From assembly GCA_946811185.2 (NCBI GenBank), contig OX328097.1:9432252-9496251 (forward strand): 64,000 nucleotides of DNA, read 5' to 3'. Position 1 is the stretch's first letter, and the number at the start of each line of letters is the position of its first letter. Source of the DNA: Hippopus hippopus (taxonomy: Eukaryota; Mollusca; Bivalvia; Cardiida; Cardiidae). Below are positions 57,301-63,300 of this stretch, in pieces. The notes beneath the pieces are model-generated. The model saw only the letters and a list, made by a program, of their open reading frames with translations. It was not told where the DNA came from and made no database searches. The position numbers were made by a program, and so were the translations under genes.

Positions 57301-60300
57301 TTCCTGTTTCAAACACAACCAGCTTTAACAAGCCAGAGTAAAAAAGGCTTTTAAAAAAATTGTGGGAAAAGGAGAAATGCTGGTTACCAGAATTTTCTCC
57401 TATTTCTACAATGTTTTCTAATCTTTCAAAAGCAAATCCCAACTTTTTTTTCAAACAATTAATTTGTTATCTGCAAATGCTTTCAATATGGAAAAGTCTC
57501 AAATTCTGCAGTCTGGTAAAGAGTTAAAGTGCTCTTTACAACTTCAGTTGCCTTTGTGATATGGACAGATCAAGATCAGACTGCACAAAAGGTGCAGTCT
57601 ATTAATCGATCTACACCGACTGCTTTGCTGATTGTTTTCTGGTAAATTGCAAATTTGAAATCATATTATTTGGTATTTGGGTCCTGCTTTTACTACAAAA
57701 TGTCTGTTCATTTTATTCTGACCTTGAAAGGGTAACAAGCTTCACTTCTGCAGACAATCTATTTTCCTCTTGCAGTAGATTTCTTCACCCTTTACCACAC
57801 AATCCCGAGTTTTCATGACCCTGAGGTAGAAGGCTTTGGTAACCAGCATTTTCTCCTTTTCTGAACTTTTCTACCTTTAAAGGCAAATTTCATCATTTTG
57901 GAAACACATTTGTCATCTGCAAATGCTTTCAATTCGGACAGACCTTACATTTGTCGTTTGGTAAAGAATTAATGATATACAGTCCAAAAGGAGAAATTGC
58001 TCATCATGAGCAGTTTCTCCTTGTACATAAATGTTTTCATGTGTATTTATGTACAAAACAAAACATCAGATTTTTCGCAGGCATATTTCAAAGTCTGACA
58101 CCTGCAGTATATTTTTGTGTTCAAATTGCCAACAAAGGAAGTGAAGAGAGATCACCATAATTTTATCCCTTTACCAGATAAAACTTTGAAAACCTTTGCA
58201 GACGACTAACATATCATGGGATTTATGATTGAATTTATCTTTGAAAGGATAGAAAACATTGTGGGAAAAGGAGAAAATGCTGGTTACCAGCATTTTCTCC
58301 TTTTCCCACAATGTTTTCCAAAACCTCCCTCAGGGCTGTTAAAACCTAGGACTCTATGGTAAAGGAACAAATGTGTAATCATATCATACTGTCTCTTATA
58401 ATGAGGACAAGAGTGTCTCATTTCCATAAAATTGATAGTTGAAATGTAATTCAGCCCAAGAATATGAGCCTTGCTCTCTGAAAAGGCGGTTTCATGCATC
58501 TACAAAAAGTATCAACCCATGTCAGCCTGCACAGACTGTGCAGGCTGACCTGGATCAAAACTTTTTTTGCTACTGGTCAATTTTCTGCATGTCAAAGGAC
58601 CACTCTACCCCATGATTAGGTCTGTTGTTAGACAAAATGGATTTTATAAATATATTATATGACTTGCTTGGTATAATGCATCAGCATCACAGAGATGTAT
58701 TTAGCCCCCTTTTTACAGAGGCTAATATTAGTTTTCAGTCTAAACTGACCACCAAAATGACATTCCCCAATATCAGCTTCACTCTTAATCATAAACAAAT
58801 CCCTATTTAATGACCATTAAAACTTTTGCTAACATTGAGGGAAAAGGAGACAATGCCAATGAACAGTAATTTCTCCCTATTCCAAGGTTGGTTTTTTTTT
58901 TTAATACTACCTACAAAAAACCTTTTACTTGAACCAGAACTTAAGTCGTTGTCTGCTATTTCTCTAAAATCAGACAAGTCTATAGTTTTGTTGTTTGGTA
59001 CAGAGTTAATAATATATTTCCCAATATCACCTTACAGAATACAAATCAACCAGCCATTGACAAACCATTTGTCTGGATTGGTCAATAAGTAATTTGTACG
59101 CTAATAGTCATATCCGATCTGACAACTATTGATTTATAACGGATGCAATGGGTAATTCAAGCCAAAGTGCAGTATTTTTGTTCTTTGGTATCAATGTTTC
59201 CTACAGCATACAGCACACATTCGAAAAGGACAGCATATCGAATACTGTCATAAAACATTGTGGCAAATGTAAAGATTGAACATAAAGGAGGAAGTTCTCT
59301 ATTTGCTCAAATGTTTTTGGAAGCCATCTTCTACAAATAAATCACAATGTTTACTCAGGGTGACTGATGGTGTCTGAGGAAGTTACAATATGTATCTAAC
59401 AGTTTAACTACCCGAAAACATATTTTTAAACTTGTCCAAATTAGAAGCATTTGCAAATGACAATTTAAGTTTCGCTGAAATGTTGGATATTTCTCATTAA
59501 TAGGGTAGAAAACACTTTGGGAAAAGGAGAAAATGCTGGTAACCAGCATTTTCTCCTTTTACCAAAATGTTACTTTTTTTAAGGGCTTTTTCCTCAGGGT
59601 CATTCAAACTTGGGATTGTGAGGTAAAGGGTTGATTCTGTACTAAATGATAAAATTCTAGACTAATTGTAATTGAAGATATGTGCAGACAACAAAAATGG
59701 CAATATCAAATTATGGGACTTACCTTTGAAAGGGTAGATAACAATGTGGGAAATGGAGATAATGCCAAATACCAGCATTTTCTGCATTTTCAACCATGTT
59801 TTCAGAAATCCTCTTCCTCAGGGTTATTAAAACGCTGGGTTTTTTGGTAATGGGCACAGACATATTGGACTACTAAGTCCCTCATAAATTACAAATTAAC
59901 TTACCTGTGTTTGTGAATGAGAGCATTGAAAGCAAGTCCATCTCGCCAGCTGGTGGTGAAGTTTCGAACATTGACGTTGGGATAGCCGGCGGTTTTCATC
60001 TGGCACCATAGCAACAGGGCATCCTTGGCTGACTTGGTCTCACTGTTGTCTGTTTCTTCTATTGTAATGTCTTGAATCTGTACAACATAAATGGGTGCAG
60101 GTATGGAGATGTATGTCTATTCTTTTACAGTATTTCTTTACTGAAACATAATAAGCTCTTTACAAAACAACATAAATTTTAGACCCATCCAAATCGAAAG
60201 CATATGCAAACGACAAATCAAATGTGGGTTGAATGAACCTGTCTGTGAATAAATGGATATAAAACATTTAAAGAAAATAAGACAATGCAGGTTGTAACCA

Positions 60301-63300
60301 TTTTCTCCTTCTCCCACATTGTTTTTAACAGCTTTTTAAATCAGGGTCATTAAAAGATGGGATTATGTGGAAAAGAGTTAATGGTATCTACTTTGTCAAG
60401 ATAAAAATGCAAAGAATCAGCAGTCTGGACCCATATTCACCAATCATTCTTAAAAACTTTTTTTGTCTTATTCTCCAGAATTTTCCAAATTTGAAAGTAA
60501 CACAGCTTTTGATTGGCTAAACCAACTGGTTTAGCCAATCAGAAGCTGTGTTACTTCCAAATTTAGAAAATCTTGGAGATAAAGGCTAAGAATGTACTGA
60601 CAAATGCTTAGTGAATACGGATTCTGGTCTTGGATCTTTGCAAACCGACATCATCTCAGACATTCTAGTTAAAAGAAATTACAATGCTTCTTTTTTTAAT
60701 CTATACACATTTTCTGTGCCTAAAAGTCAGAGAATGAAGTGTATGCAAGTAGTTAGCACTACAAACCTGGAATCTGAGAATGATGGTCCATATTAACCCA
60801 AGGGTAAGTCTAGCACTACCGTCTACAATATCGTGAGCTCCAAGGTTCTCCAAATGTACACGCTGTTCGTGTAAAAATGTAAGTGCCTTGTCCACATTTT
60901 CTAGGCAGTGAATTCGCATCTTGCCTTTGGTTGGTCTTGGCTGAAATTTACAAATGTTAATACTGAGTCAATTAATAACCTAAAATCCAAAGCGACAATA
61001 CTGAATCACTGAGAGACACTAAAAGATATGCTTAGGCAACAGGGCCCATCTCTTAACCCTTGGCATCGCGAATGAACTCAACAGACATATTCTGACCAGG
61101 AATAACATCCGATCAATTGCAATTTTGGTGATTGCTTTTGTCCATAAGGTTTAAGCTAAGCTGACAGTGTGGATCAAAGATCAGACTGCATGTTTTGTGC
61201 AGTCTGATCTTGATCTACATTGGCCACATAGGCAACTGCAGTTGTGAAAGGTACTTTAGGGAGCATCCACAGTCCAATTCTCTGAATTTCAAAGTAACCC
61301 AAGTTCTGATATGCTAAGTCTTTGGTTTGGTTGAGTAAATCAGGAATTTTGTTACTTCATGAATTTGAAATTAAACTTAAAACACAGTTTAGGATGGTTA
61401 GTAAATGCAGGCCCGGGATAGCAAAGGCTAGCAGTTCAATGAAGAACTTTATAACTCTTTAACAAATAACAAAATTTTAAACTGGTATAAACTGAAAGAA
61501 TTTGCGGGCAACAAACTCAACGTTGCTAACATAATGGAATTTCCCTCTGGTTAGCAGCACTTTCTCCTTTTCCCACAATGTTTTCTCCTTACTCCTATGG
61601 GTTGCTAAAACTTGGGATTGTCTGGTAAAGGGTTTAAACATCTTTCGATCCTGTGTGTTGTAGTCTCTTTTTTTTGCCGTTCTAGAATATAGCACCAAGC
61701 TTGTGTATTTACCTTGCTACCTCTTGCAGATGCTTTATCCAATCTTGCAGCACTCCACTTTTGAAAACATTGTTGCAAACGGAGAAATTACAGTAATCTC
61801 TTTGTTTCCAAAAGAGTTCTGCAGCAATATGCAACAAGTCATCTGCAGGAGGTTATGAGTTTCACACTACTTTCTTTTTCCGCAATGTTTTCCGAGGCCA
61901 TTTCTCTCAGAGTCGAGACCAAACTGACTTTTCTGAAAAGGATTAATCTGTTTGATATTTGCTGGCTTTTTATCAGGTCTAGATAAGCATGTGTATGTTG
62001 GTCGGGGTTGGGGGTTGGGAGACGTGTGTTTATTTAAATCTTAAAATCGCAAGTTCTTCATGAAAACCTATGTTGTTGGTACTCATACGAATGTTCATAT
62101 AGAAATGAACCAATCGAGTACCCACACTACATGCTTTGGAGAAGAATGAAAATACTGCTGTTTCACAAATCTCAAAAAAGACCAGTTATCTGTACAGCTC
62201 TAGGAAGCTGGTTAATCATATCACCTGACCACATCAGAGATATATTTCACTGATCCATATCTTTGTTGCTTTTTTTTTTACCTTCCCCAAATTTCATCTA
62301 CCTACTGCATAATGGAATTAGAGACTTCCCCCATGCACACTTTTCTATCCCCTTTTCAAATCATGTTTCCATGGAAAATCTACTTATACACCAAAGGCTT
62401 TATGGTCAACTAGTTATATATAACTATATAAATATGATTAGTATTATTTACTGTTTTCTTGAATCCTTATAACCAAGAAAAATAAGCTTTTTGCAGCTTT
62501 GAAAAAGTTGAAATGCTGTGTATACAATATTATATAAAGTCATAAATGAACTTTACATATTCCAGAAACATCTGGGAAACTGCGGAAAAATTAACCTGTT
62601 ACCACTGGAATTTGAGCAGGCAAGCAAAAAATTGTGCTTTCAAGTAACCATTCAACTAAGTGGCATAAAAAAAACTCACAAAAACGCCCATCCATTACAT
62701 GGATCGAATGGTGTTTGAAGCCACTTTTCACATTACTTTAGCCATTACATCAGTGATGTCATCCACTGAAACAGAGAAACTATAGGATGCCCTTACCAAA
62801 TGTTCTCCAGAGAGGAATTGTAACAGATTCATGCACTCACCAATTGTTCTCCAGGGTCCATATTCACTAATCATTCTTAAAAACGTTCTTAGTCTTATCC
62901 TGAAAGATTTTCTAAATTTGAAAGTAACACAACTTCTGATTGGCTAAACCATTTGGTTTAGCCAATCAGAAGTTGCGTTACTTTCAATTTCAGAAAATTC
63001 TGCTCAGTGGTAAAATACAGGACTCGTGACCTGGAGGTCCACCGTTCCAGCCTCATTGGATCCACTGTGTTTTTCATGGGAGTGTCCTTGGGTAAGACAC
63101 TTCAGAGCCCTAGCCTAGTACTGGTGAACCCAGGAAATGCATTAATATGTGAGCTGTCGGGAATACAGACCCTGAGAAGATTTCTAAAGGCTTCATGCAC
63201 TTACCAATCGTTCTCCAGAGAGGATTTCTAACAGCTTCATCAACATTTTTCCATCCCGTAAATCAATATACAGGTCATTTATTCTGCATCCTATTCTGGC

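Larger units (their letters stand above)
62789..63240 (-). repeat. Tandem triplication (44 bp) of the e1 exon-donor border, middle unit interrupted
   Basis: Units: 63197-63240 (real exon end and donor), 63171-63196 plus 62833-62856 (split by FB-D/SINE2), 62789-62832. Each unit keeps a GT donor (GTAAGTGC, GTGAGTGC, GTAAGGGC). Confidence 0.85.
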
